The notes under the pieces were generated by a model that did no database searches, was not told the origin of the DNA, and saw nothing but the letters and a program-made list of their open reading frames with translations. Shown one piece after another: positions 36,021 through 44,482 of a stretch of DNA of 57,596 nt (within the stretch, counting starts at the first letter, position 1; every line of letters starts with the position of its first letter). Position numbers and translations under genes: made by a program. Source of the stretch: Deltaproteobacteria bacterium (GTDB taxonomy: Bacteria > Myxococcota_A > Polyangia > JAAYKL01); NCBI GenBank assembly GCA_016935665.1, contig JAFGQN010000193.1:1-57596 (forward strand). Reading direction: 5' to 3'.

Positions 36021-37991
36021 TCACTTTGCCATATCCGTTTGCGAGTGCGACACCTGAGACACTTTAACGGTGTCTGGGTGCACGTCTGCAGAACGTACAT
36101 CTCCGGGTTGCTGCGCCCCCAGCTCCGACAGACTGAGTTCCTTTTTCCAGTGTTTGACCGATTCTTCAATCTCAAGCTGTTTCAGCTTATATGCAGGGTT
36201 GGTGGCCAGATTGGTCAACTCGCCAGGGTCTTTTTCCAAATCGAACAGATATTTGGTTGTCGTTCCATTCTCGTAATGCTGCACGTACTTGTATTTTTCG
36301 ACACGGTAAACGCGATAACGTCCAAAGGGGATGTTCAGCGGTTCCTGCGCCGCTCTCGCGTTTTCGTCAAACCTGGACGCTATCAATTTCTTTTCATACC
36401 GCTCTGCTATCACCGGCTGTGCCGCTATTGGATGCGATGCGGATGCATCACTGTTCATCAACGGCAACAGCGACCCCCATTGAACACTGTCTGGAGGTGT
36501 CATACCGAGCAAATCAAAAAGAGTAGCGAAAACACCCAAAGTGGAAACCGTTTGGGAGACACGCTTTCCGGCTTTTATCTGAGATGGATAGCGGAACATG
36601 AACGGGACCGCCAAATCTTCCTGATATACAGAGAGCATATGACCAAACGTTTTGTGTTCTCCAACATGTTCACCGTGATCCCCCAGTACCACAAATATCG
36701 TATTATCCAATGTGCCTCGCTGCTTCCAAATGTCGATAATCTTTCCCAAAAGGTAATCTGTATACTTTATGCCACCATCATAGAGATCGAGGATAGGCTG
36801 GGAAATTCGATCGCGCTCCGACTCGGAAAGCTGACGGCCGAGCTGCACACCAAATGCAAGTTGACCATCTTGTCTCAGTTTGGAAATCGGCTCATCGGTA
36901 AACGCATTTCGAAATTTATCAGGGAGCTGATGCGCGGGAAAATGCGCTTCAAGAAAATTGACAAAAACAAATGCGGGAGGCCCATCTTCAGGACGATTTG
37001 CCATCCAGTCTCTCACGTTTTCAATGACTTTGTTTCCCCCTTTATCCTCTGGCATAAATCCCATCAAATCCACCAGTCGATAGATGAATGCAAATCCCCG
37101 GGCGCCTTCACCCGCAAGCCAGGCTTTGTCTGTGGAATTGAATCCGCGCGTCAGGCCAAAACCGGAACTGATGTACGAATTGGCTGTAAAACATTGTGTA
37201 TCAAATCCGGACTCTGTCATCACCTGTGCCAATGTGGGCAATTTGTCGTCCAGATAATTGGACTCTCCATGAGCGCCATGCACAGATGGCACGGTACCTG
37301 TAAACAGAGACGCGTGAGACGCGAGTGACCACGTGCCTGGTGCTGTGGCATTTTCAAACAGAGCACCCTCTTTGGCGAACGCATCAAACACTGGGGTGGT
37401 TTTGCGTTCGTAGCCATAGGCGGAAACATTGCGGGCGCGGACGGTGTCCATCACAACAAAAACAACATCCGGAGCGTCTTTGGGAGCGTTGCGTATCTTA
37501 TGGGCCTGCGGGACATCGTAACCGCCAATCGCATTAAAACGCAGCACTGGCAACAGCAATGCCAGAACCGGCATGATCACCGCAACAGCATACACCACCC
37601 AATGTTTCTTTCGCCAAACCCGCCAAAAGCCATAGAAAAAAAGAAGCGCCAATACCGGCGGCATAAGCCACATGCCAACTTTGGCGGGGTCAATGGCCAC
37701 CACTCGCTCACATACCACCCAGATGACGGCCATTAACGCGGGATGAATGTAGCGTCCCTTTGAAAAATAAAAAATCGGCGAAATCAAGGTTCCAACAACG
37801 ACCGCGATTAGGGGTTCAATAAGGAGGGTTTTGGCGCAAAACAGCGTCATTGGCGCCACCCCCATCGCCATGGTCACCAGGACCCCAATAATAAGATGAA
37901 CAATGCATACTGTCAGACCATATCCCAGACCGAAGAGAAGGCCAGTTTTTATCCAATGGATGACAGGATGAATTCGATTGCCGGTAGACAT
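36021..37991 (-). CDS. Membrane-anchored sulfatase-family hydrolase
   Basis: A 656-residue protein. The N-terminal 190 residues contain about five transmembrane helices (WIKTGLLFGLGYGLTVCIVH; LLIEPLIAVVVGTLISPIFY). The rest is a sulfatase/alkaline phosphatase-superfamily domain: DVVFVVMDTVRARNVSAYGY (metal Asp), then TWSLASHASLFTG at the nucleophile site, and later FVVLGDHGEHVGEHKTFGHM (second metal cluster). The formylglycine motif C/S-x-P-x-R is replaced by S-L-A-S-H, so the nucleophile may be an unmodified Ser/Thr, as in phosphoglycerol or phosphoethanolamine transferases. I chose the ATG at 37991 (GGGGG upstream). The frame runs on to 38243 without support. Confidence 0.82.
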   Translation of the reverse strand: MSTGNRIHPVIHWIKTGLLFGLGYGLTVCIVHLIIGVLVTMAMGVAPMTLFCAKTLLIEPLIAVVVGTLISPIFYFSKGRYIHPALMAVIWVVCERVVAIDPAKVGMWLMPPVLALLFFYGFWRVWRKKHWVVYAVAVIMPVLALLLPVLRFNAIGGYDVPQAHKIRNAPKDAPDVVFVVMDTVRARNVSAYGYERKTTPVFDAFAKEGALFENATAPGTWSLASHASLFTGTVPSVHGAHGESNYLDDKLPTLAQVMTESGFDTQCFTANSYISSGFGLTRGFNSTDKAWLAGEGARGFAFIYRLVDLMGFMPEDKGGNKVIENVRDWMANRPEDGPPAFVFVNFLEAHFPAHQLPDKFRNAFTDEPISKLRQDGQLAFGVQLGRQLSESERDRISQPILDLYDGGIKYTDYLLGKIIDIWKQRGTLDNTIFVVLGDHGEHVGEHKTFGHMLSVYQEDLAVPFMFRYPSQIKAGKRVSQTVSTLGVFATLFDLLGMTPPDSVQWGSLLPLMNSDASASHPIAAQPVIAERYEKKLIASRFDENARAAQEPLNIPFGRYRVYRVEKYKYVQHYENGTTTKYLFDLEKDPGELTNLATNPAYKLKQLEIEESVKHWKKELSLSELGAQQPGDVRSADVHPDTVKVSQVSHSQTDMAK

Positions 37992-38639
37992 AATACCCCC
38001 GTTCAGTAGTAGCGATGCAATAAAAACAACATCAGAAATCAGCGCAACCTGTGCTGCAAATGCGACAACCACAGTTGAGCTGCTTCTCACAGCTCCACAA
38101 CTGCCAATCATCGAACACTTAAACCGTTTGAAAACCCAAATACACGGAGTTAAAAAAAAAAGAAACCGTAATCCGTCACAATATGACAACAATTTTCGCG
38201 GAACCATGAATCCATATAAAAAAACGCAACTAAATCCTGGCAAAATGGCAATACTGCGAAGAATCCTCTGTTCAAAGAGTCCAACTGAGACCTCCTTTTC
38301 AGGAGCGTTGTCAGTTCACTCGCATATCAAATCAACACGGCTGTTTTTTTTTTGCAGCCACACATCCATCCGCCCACTACTGTTATTAAAAAAAGACAGG
38401 ACTGGCCGTCTCAGGGAAAGACGACCAGTCCCAGGGCAATTGCGCTTAAATTGCAGTGTCTCTCCCACGTGCAAAGTGGCTCAAAATCGTTATAGTTTTT
38501 GATTTTCGAGCGCACCGTGTATGATGGATTCCCCATCAACGCCCAATTTTTGTGTGCAACTGTATTTTTTTCAATTTGCCCTTTACAGCATTTTTTTGCA
38601 GGGAACATAAAACCAAAAGTTGTGATATGGTCGCGAATT
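37992..38639. other. Divergent intergenic region with a strong hairpin
   Basis: The gap between the sulfatase (minus) and pectate lyase-like (plus) genes holds long A and T runs and the hairpin listed at 38388-38431. I see no supported gene. The open frame upstream of the sulfatase start has no family resemblance. Confidence 0.45.
38388..38431 (-). terminator. Strong intrinsic-terminator-like hairpin, minus strand
   Basis: GGACTGG-C-CGTCT pairs with AGACG-A-CCAGTCC (12 pairs and one mismatch) around a seven-base loop. On the minus strand the stem is followed by CTGTCTTTTTTTAATAA, a classic intrinsic terminator tail. No minus-strand gene lies upstream of it for about 8 kb, so the transcript it ends is unknown and may be a small RNA starting between 38432 and 38640. 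Confidence 0.6.
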
Positions 38640-39812
38640 ATGTATGTGCGCACCTTAAATCTGATACTTTTACTGATTTGCAGCTGCCAGTTGACCTGTG
38701 CTGAAAAATTACTGACACCGGTGACTGTGGAACCGGCTTCTTCAGAGGATAGCGAAATCACAGATACAGGCGAAGACTCAGAAACCGACACATACCCGTA
38801 TCAAAAATCCGCTGTTCAGACGATGGTCGGTTACGCAACGGTAGACAACGATGGAAATCCTTACAATTTCACCGATATTTTCGACGAAAAAGCAATGACT
38901 GTTACAGTGAGTTCCATCGCCGAATTTGATGCTGCGTTAAACGCGAAAACAGATCCCGATACCGCGTTGATTGTTTTGTTGGCGGAATCCGACGACTGGA
39001 CAGCACCAACTACCGAGCCCGAACAATTAAATATCGAAGGTAAACAAAATGTTTATGTCGAGGGGGACGGCAGCGCTGTCGCACTTACAGGAATTGGCGT
39101 CAGAATTAAGGACAGCTCCAATATTGTGGTCCGGAATCTGAGAATTCAAAACGTACCCACTGAACAGGTGGACTGCATTAATGTCGACAATTCCCAACAT
39201 GTCATCATCGATCATTGCGAGGTATTTAATGACAAAGATGCCGATCGCGATGCGTATGACAGCCTGCTGGACATTATCAACGGCAGTGACTTCGTGACCG
39301 TTTCGTGGAATCGTTTCAGAGACAACGTAAAGGGTCTCAATGTGGGCAACGATGACATCAATGACGTAGATAAGGGGAAGCAACATGTCACCTGGCATCA
39401 CAATTACTTTTCGAATATAGCCGAAGGATTTATCAGCATTCGATTTGGAACAAATCACGTGTTTAACAATATTTTTTCAATCGGAAACGACCTTTCCACC
39501 ATCGCTGTCAGTTCCCGGATGGGCGCTTGCGTCCGTGTGGAACTGAATAAATTTGACGGTTTTGGAAAAGTCGATGCTGAGAATATTCCATTGCGAACCA
39601 CCGAATCCGGCACGACAGAAGACACCATTGGATATATCGCAGAAATTGCAAACTACTTCGGAGAATCAGACCCGGGAGAATCATCACCCACATGCAGCGG
39701 TGACGATTTGCCCCCGTATGAGTATCTGTCCGTCATCAATTCAACCGCCAACCTCAACAATGTTCTGGTTGCGGGCAAAATTGGTTGTGTAGACGACCTG
39801 CCCCCCCTCTGA
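38640..39812 (+). CDS. Secreted pectate lyase-like (PL1-type) beta-helix protein
   Basis: A 390-residue exported protein with a signal peptide (YVRTLNLILLLICSCQLTCA; possibly lipidated at C16). It continues with an acidic Ser/Thr/Asp linker (about 31-55), then a parallel beta-helix of the PL1 pectate lyase type. Family marks are HVIIDHCEVFND (188-198), DSLLDIINGSDFVTVSWNRF (207-226) with the calcium-type acidic residues, and HVTWHHNYFSN (249-259) leading to RFGTNHVFNNIF. The catalytic Arg expected in RxPxxR appears as Gly in GFISIR (263-268), so activity is uncertain. The start at 38640 fits the signal peptide. A longer open frame has none. Confidence 0.82.
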   Translation: MYVRTLNLILLLICSCQLTCAEKLLTPVTVEPASSEDSEITDTGEDSETDTYPYQKSAVQTMVGYATVDNDGNPYNFTDIFDEKAMTVTVSSIAEFDAALNAKTDPDTALIVLLAESDDWTAPTTEPEQLNIEGKQNVYVEGDGSAVALTGIGVRIKDSSNIVVRNLRIQNVPTEQVDCINVDNSQHVIIDHCEVFNDKDADRDAYDSLLDIINGSDFVTVSWNRFRDNVKGLNVGNDDINDVDKGKQHVTWHHNYFSNIAEGFISIRFGTNHVFNNIFSIGNDLSTIAVSSRMGACVRVELNKFDGFGKVDAENIPLRTTESGTTEDTIGYIAEIANYFGESDPGESSPTCSGDDLPPYEYLSVINSTANLNNVLVAGKIGCVDDLPPL

Positions 39813-40356
39813 AACAGTACCATTTGTTTTTGCAATCCTATCCGCTTACATCAAATAACGACATTTCAAAACTGGAGATGACCCGGGCCGGCGTCCAAAT
39901 CGGCGCTATATTGGATTCACCGCAATACGCACAGAAGGAGGAACATTTATATGGAAACAAACCGTTGGGGGACAAATTAAAAAGCCATGAGGGTTGTATC
40001 CTGTAATGTGGGGGAGAATTGGTGTTCATTGTCGGAGATGCAGATCACCCGACGGTTTACATCTATTTCGAATTTCCAGGGGGCGGGCATCCGGCATCCT
40101 ATCTTTTTTAGGCGCCGATTCAGGCAGCACCGATTCAGACAGTGGATGCAGATTCGGGTAGTGTGTGAAATGCAAGTGCAGCAACAGCACAATCGCATCA
40201 CGACACTTCCGAGGCACTGACATGAATTTCCTACGATATTGCAAACACTTATAGGATTATCCAATCCGCTCGCCATTTATTTTTTCCATCCAAAAAAATG
40301 AGCTATGCTTTGTTCTAACCATCAACCTTTAAAAAACGGAAGAAAAGCGATATTCC
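39813..40356. other. 544-bp gap with possible decayed secreted-protein remnant
   Basis: No intact gene is seen. AGGAGG at 39936 precedes an ATG at 39951 whose frame closes after nine codons. Near 40115 a plus-strand frame reads GADSGSTDSDSG before a stop, like the acidic stalks of neighbouring secreted proteins. These may be scraps of a lost gene. The last 60 bases contain the leader of the SLC12 gene. Confidence 0.3.
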
Positions 40357-42648
40357 ATGAGTACAAGAGAAAATGTCAAAGTAGCTCCTGCAGAATCCAA
40401 CGGACAAAATCAGTTTGGCATGTTCGGTGGCGTTTTCACGCCGTGCGTGCTTACCATTCTGGGCGTTATCATGTTTATGCGCGCCGGCTTCGTGGTGGGA
40501 CACACCGGACTGTGGCTGGCGCTGGTGATACTGGGATTCTCCAAACTGATCACCACCATGACTGGGCTATCCATTTCCGCCATCTCCACCAACATCAAAA
40601 TGAAAGGGGGTGGCGTCTATTACATGATTTCCCGTGTACTGGGCCCGGATTTCGGGGGCAGTATTGGTATCACGCTCTTTTTGGCCAACGCGGTGGGAGT
40701 CGCTTTTTATATCATCGGTTTTACCGAGGCGCTCTTTTCGGTGCTGGCGCCAATTATGTCCAAAATTCATCTGTGGGGCATGGATGGCAACCAACTGGTG
40801 GCCAAATTTAAAATCGTCAATATTTTCTCCTCAGTCATTGTTCTGGGTCTGTTCAAACTGACGGCCAAGGGCGCAGATGTGGCCATTAAAACCCAGTACT
40901 TTGTTTTTGCCATTCTCATGCTGTCGGTGGCATCGTTCATCATTGGCGGTCTCATGAAGTTCGACATGGCCACCTACAAGGCCTCCACCGGGCCTCAGTT
41001 CACCGACGGAATGGGATTTTGGATGGCGTTTGCCATCTTCTTCCCCGCCACCACGGGCATCACCGCCGGGGCCAACATGTCCGGCGATTTAAAAGACCCG
41101 GCCAAATCCATTCCCTGGGGAACAGTGCTGGCCATTCTGTTTACCGCGGCTATCTACGGCACACAGCTGATACTGGTGGCCGGCGCCAGTCCCAGAGCGG
41201 ACTTGAAAAGTGGTCCATTTGAAGCCCTGCAGGAAATGAGTGTGTTTGGTCCCCTGATTATCATGGGCGTTTTTGCCGCCACACTCAGCTCAGCACTCGG
41301 CAGTTTCCTTGGGGCACCTCGCATTCTGCAGGCCATGGGCCAGGATCGCCTCATGAAGGTCATGGAATATTTCGCCAAAGGCGAAGGCCCCGCCAACGAA
41401 CCCAAACGGGCCACCGTATTGACCTTTGCCATTGCAGTGGGCATCATCTGGGCGGGCGATTTGAACGCCGTGGCGGAGGTAATCTCCATGTTCTTCCTCA
41501 TCGCCTACGGTATGATTAACCTGTCGGCGTTTGTGGAATCCAAAAGCGGCAATCCCAGCTTTCGGCCCACATTTAAATACTTCCACTGGATAACCGCCCT
41601 CATTGGCGCCATCGGCTGTGCCGTGGCCATGATGAAAATCAACGACACCTACGCGCTCATTGCGTTGGGTATTACCGCGGTGATCTATTTTTATCTGAAA
41701 AAAAGAGACATTCAAACCAGCTATGGCGATGCCAAACGGGGATTCGTCTTTCAGCGCACCAAAGACAACCTCATTTATCTGGAAGACAGCAAAGTGCACC
41801 CCAAAAACTGGCGTCCCATCATGGTGGCCCTGTGTGACGACGCCGAAGGCGACCATTCCATTGTGCGCACCGCTGGATGGCTGGAAAGCAGTCGCGGTCT
41901 GCTCACGGTCGCCAACCTCATTGAACGGGAGGGCGATCCCACGGACAAAAAAATCCGGCTGCGTAAAACCAGAGAAGAAGAACTCAAACGGGTGCTCTCC
42001 GACGAAGGTGTCAAAGCGTTTGCTCAGACGGTGATTGTAGACAACTATTTCGCCGGCCTGACCGTGTTTTTGCAGAGTTATTCCATTGGCGCCCTAAAGC
42101 CCAACACCGTGCTTTTGGAAATGCCTCATACCGATGCCGAAGAGAAGTTGCGGGCCTTTTACGATAAAGTGGAAATTCTCGGCGCATTCAATTTCAATCT
42201 GACCATCCTGAAACCCGGCAATTTTTCTCCAAACAAAAAACGCCGGCGCATTGACCTGTGGTGGGGCGGAGACGAAGGCAGTCGCAACGGCAGTCTCATG
42301 GCGATTTTTGCCTACCTGATGACACTGCACACCACCTGGACCGGCGCCCAGATTCGCTTCATGCGCATCATTACCAATCCAGAGGAACAACCTGAAGCGG
42401 AGCGGCAGATGGAAGAGTTGCGTAAGAACATCCGCATTCCGGCGGAAGTGAAAATCATTACCAGCGAAGAACCGTTTGGCAGTGTCATTGCCAGAGAATC
42501 GTCTTCATCCGACTTTGTTTACATGGGCATGCGGGCGTCCGACTCGCAGGAAGCACGCCGCTCCATCGAAAGTCAGCGTGACACACTGGCCAAACTGCCC
42601 ACTACTATCATGGTCTGGTCCAACGGCGACGCCAACATTATGGAATAA
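40357..42648 (+). CDS. SLC12-type cation-chloride cotransporter / APC superfamily permease
   Basis: A 763-residue transporter. The first 450 residues form about 12 transmembrane helices with the APC fold. The first is VFTPCVLTILGVIMFMRAGF, which matches bacterial homologues of Na-K-Cl cotransporters, and KGGGVYYMISRVLGPDFGGS, then GITLFLANAVGVAFYIIGF, are further marks. The rest (about 455-763) is a cytoplasmic domain like the SLC12 C-terminus (RPIMVALCDDAEGDHSIVRT; FMRIITNPEEQPEAERQM). It probably moves ions or amino acids in symport, with the substrate unknown. Translation of the next gene begins one base after its stop. Confidence 0.9.
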   Translation: MSTRENVKVAPAESNGQNQFGMFGGVFTPCVLTILGVIMFMRAGFVVGHTGLWLALVILGFSKLITTMTGLSISAISTNIKMKGGGVYYMISRVLGPDFGGSIGITLFLANAVGVAFYIIGFTEALFSVLAPIMSKIHLWGMDGNQLVAKFKIVNIFSSVIVLGLFKLTAKGADVAIKTQYFVFAILMLSVASFIIGGLMKFDMATYKASTGPQFTDGMGFWMAFAIFFPATTGITAGANMSGDLKDPAKSIPWGTVLAILFTAAIYGTQLILVAGASPRADLKSGPFEALQEMSVFGPLIIMGVFAATLSSALGSFLGAPRILQAMGQDRLMKVMEYFAKGEGPANEPKRATVLTFAIAVGIIWAGDLNAVAEVISMFFLIAYGMINLSAFVESKSGNPSFRPTFKYFHWITALIGAIGCAVAMMKINDTYALIALGITAVIYFYLKKRDIQTSYGDAKRGFVFQRTKDNLIYLEDSKVHPKNWRPIMVALCDDAEGDHSIVRTAGWLESSRGLLTVANLIEREGDPTDKKIRLRKTREEELKRVLSDEGVKAFAQTVIVDNYFAGLTVFLQSYSIGALKPNTVLLEMPHTDAEEKLRAFYDKVEILGAFNFNLTILKPGNFSPNKKRRRIDLWWGGDEGSRNGSLMAIFAYLMTLHTTWTGAQIRFMRIITNPEEQPEAERQMEELRKNIRIPAEVKIITSEEPFGSVIARESSSSDFVYMGMRASDSQEARRSIESQRDTLAKLPTTIMVWSNGDANIME

Positions 42649-42649
42649 C

Positions 42650-43720
42650 GTGTCCGCCACTTTTCTCGATCATCTGGCGCAAGCACTGCAGCAGGAACTG
42701 CAAACCGGAGTCGATGAACAGGTCTTCTCTGGCGCACAGGCCAGCTTTTGTATTTGCGGTGGCGCTGTTCACACTGTCACCGCCGGACATACGGCATATC
42801 CCTTTTTGCGCACAGAGAACAGGCAGCCGGCTTTTCCAATCGAACCGGACACGTTGTTCGACATCGCCTCCCTCACAAAACTGTTCACAGCCACGATAGC
42901 GCTCCGCCTTGTAGACAACAAAAAACTCACCCTCCAATCCCATATGTGGAACGGCTTTTCACTGGAAGCGCTACTGGCACACGAAACCGGACTGCCCGCA
43001 TGGCAGCCGTATTTTAAACGTGTGCCACTGAATCAACGCGCAACCCCTGGGGCTTACAAACAAATTATAAAAGAGGTGCTCGATACGCCCGCCACTCCCC
43101 CAATGCGGGATGCCGCAGTATATTCCGATGTGGGATTCATCGGTCTTGGCCATCAACTGCAACAAATCACCGGACAGTCACTGCCCACTCTTGTAAAAGA
43201 CGTCATCACCATACCGTTGCAAATGGGACACACCGCATTTGGTGCAAAGTTGCCGCCATCATCTGCGAACATCGCCTGTACTGAGAACTGTCCCTGGCGA
43301 GGGCGTATTTTAAAAGGTGAAGTACATGATGACAACGCCTGGACCATGGGAGGCGTGGCCGGGCATGCGGGGTTATTCTCCACCTCGGAGGATATGGTTC
43401 GATTGGGCATGGACTGGCTCGACGCTCTAAAGGGAGACGGCATCATCTCCCTGCACCTCGCAAAGCAGTCGGTCGCCAGACGCAAATCGGGACGCGGTCT
43501 GGGATTCGATATGGTCACAGCAGGCGCCAGCAGCGTTGGGGATTTCGCCGGCGATGCCACGTTTGGTCACCTGGGGTTTACCGGCACCTCCATTTGGATG
43601 GATCCCAAAAAAGACGCCGTTATCTGCCTGCTGACCAATCGAGTGCATCCCACCAGAGACAATATCCGCATTCGCCGATTCAGACCCTCGTTTCACAATA
43701 TCTTTTTTTCGGTGTTGTAG
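42650..43720 (+). CDS. Serine beta-lactamase-like hydrolase (class C / esterase family)
   Basis: A 356-residue protein of the beta-lactamase/penicillin-binding-like hydrolase family. The Ser-x-x-Lys motif is S74-L-T-K77 in LFDIASLTKLFTATIAL, the second motif is Y158-S-D (AAVYSDVGFIGLGHQL), and the third is near FGHLGFTGTSIWMD. GGVAGHAGLFSTSEDMVRLG is also typical. There is no signal peptide, so it seems cytoplasmic, unlike penicillin-binding proteins. I chose the GTG at 42650, one base after the stop of the transporter gene, which implies coupling. No ATG is available near it. The substrate is unknown (ester, D-peptide or muropeptide). Confidence 0.85.
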   Translation: MSATFLDHLAQALQQELQTGVDEQVFSGAQASFCICGGAVHTVTAGHTAYPFLRTENRQPAFPIEPDTLFDIASLTKLFTATIALRLVDNKKLTLQSHMWNGFSLEALLAHETGLPAWQPYFKRVPLNQRATPGAYKQIIKEVLDTPATPPMRDAAVYSDVGFIGLGHQLQQITGQSLPTLVKDVITIPLQMGHTAFGAKLPPSSANIACTENCPWRGRILKGEVHDDNAWTMGGVAGHAGLFSTSEDMVRLGMDWLDALKGDGIISLHLAKQSVARRKSGRGLGFDMVTAGASSVGDFAGDATFGHLGFTGTSIWMDPKKDAVICLLTNRVHPTRDNIRIRRFRPSFHNIFFSVL

Positions 43721-43827
43721 TTCATGCCAAAAACCGTCTGGAACTTTCCAATACATGGAGTGTCCACTCCTCTAACTGCCGATAACGGCAACAAAACTCT
43801 GCCTCCAGCCTGACGTCCTGGCAGCGA

Positions 43828-43850
43828 GACAAAAACATCGTTTTTGTCTG
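43828..43850. repeat. Perfect 10-bp inverted repeat
   Basis: AGACAAAAAC and GTTTTTGTCT are exact inverted copies around ATC, between the serine hydrolase and the ExbD-like gene. There is no T-run after the stem, so it is a weak terminator. A regulator site or mRNA hairpin is also possible. Confidence 0.5.
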
Positions 43851-43899
43851 GTCAATGCAAAGGTGTCACTTTGGGGCAACCTTGAGGAAGGAGAACACC

Positions 43900-44388
43900 A
43901 TGAAATATCATCGCGACACCCCTGTGGACTCGGGCGATCCACTGATTCCCATTTTGAACCTGGTATGTATGCTGATACCGCTGCTGCTGTACGGTGCGGT
44001 GTTTGTTAAATTCAAGGTGCTGGATGTGCAGCCCCCCCGAATCACCCATATTCGCGGCGAGGTGAACGACGAAAAATCACTGAAATTGCGGGTCATCGTA
44101 GCAAAGGAAGGATTTTACATAAAAGTCGATCCCCGCTATCGCAAAGCATGGATGGCAGATGCCAATTCGGGCCCGGATATTCCCAAAACCGACAATGGAT
44201 TCGATTTTGCGGAACTGCACAAAAAACTGTCAGAGCTCAAAAGCGAGCACATGAAGGAGCAAACCATTCATATCGGCGCCGAAGATGATATCGAATACGA
44301 AATACTGATAAAAACCATGGACTACACCCGCGGAACGGCAAAAAAACCCCTGTTCCCCAACGTCCAGCTCACCCGCTCACTGGTATAA
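43900..44388 (+). CDS. ExbD/TolR-like biopolymer transport protein
   Basis: A 162-residue protein with the ExbD layout: short cytoplasmic N-terminus, one transmembrane helix (PLIPILNLVCMLIPLLLYGA), and a periplasmic domain with alternating beta strands. The usual membrane Asp of ExbD lies in an equivalent place only loosely (SGDPLIPILN has D13 before the helix). AAGGAG lies just before the ATG. No ExbB/TolQ gene is next to it, which is uncommon, and the AgmX-like protein at 12907 would be a possible TonB-type partner. It may be part of a motility or gliding motor, but this is inference. Confidence 0.7.
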   Translation: MKYHRDTPVDSGDPLIPILNLVCMLIPLLLYGAVFVKFKVLDVQPPRITHIRGEVNDEKSLKLRVIVAKEGFYIKVDPRYRKAWMADANSGPDIPKTDNGFDFAELHKKLSELKSEHMKEQTIHIGAEDDIEYEILIKTMDYTRGTAKKPLFPNVQLTRSLV

Positions 44389-44482
44389 TTCTGGCAGTTG
44401 GTGACCTTTGTGAATAATTGAGCTGTTTTGGAGCCCATTGTTCACCCAATGCGCTAAGATGGGTAGGGAAAGGACACCAACC

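Noticed and set aside
36039-37328. 429-codon plus-strand open frame
   Set aside because: Antisense to the sulfatase domain, with no family marks. The minus strand carries the metal motifs.
38411-38791. Minus-strand open frame upstream of the sulfatase
   Set aside because: It is antisense to the pectate lyase signal peptide and ends inside the terminator hairpin. No ribosome site or homology.
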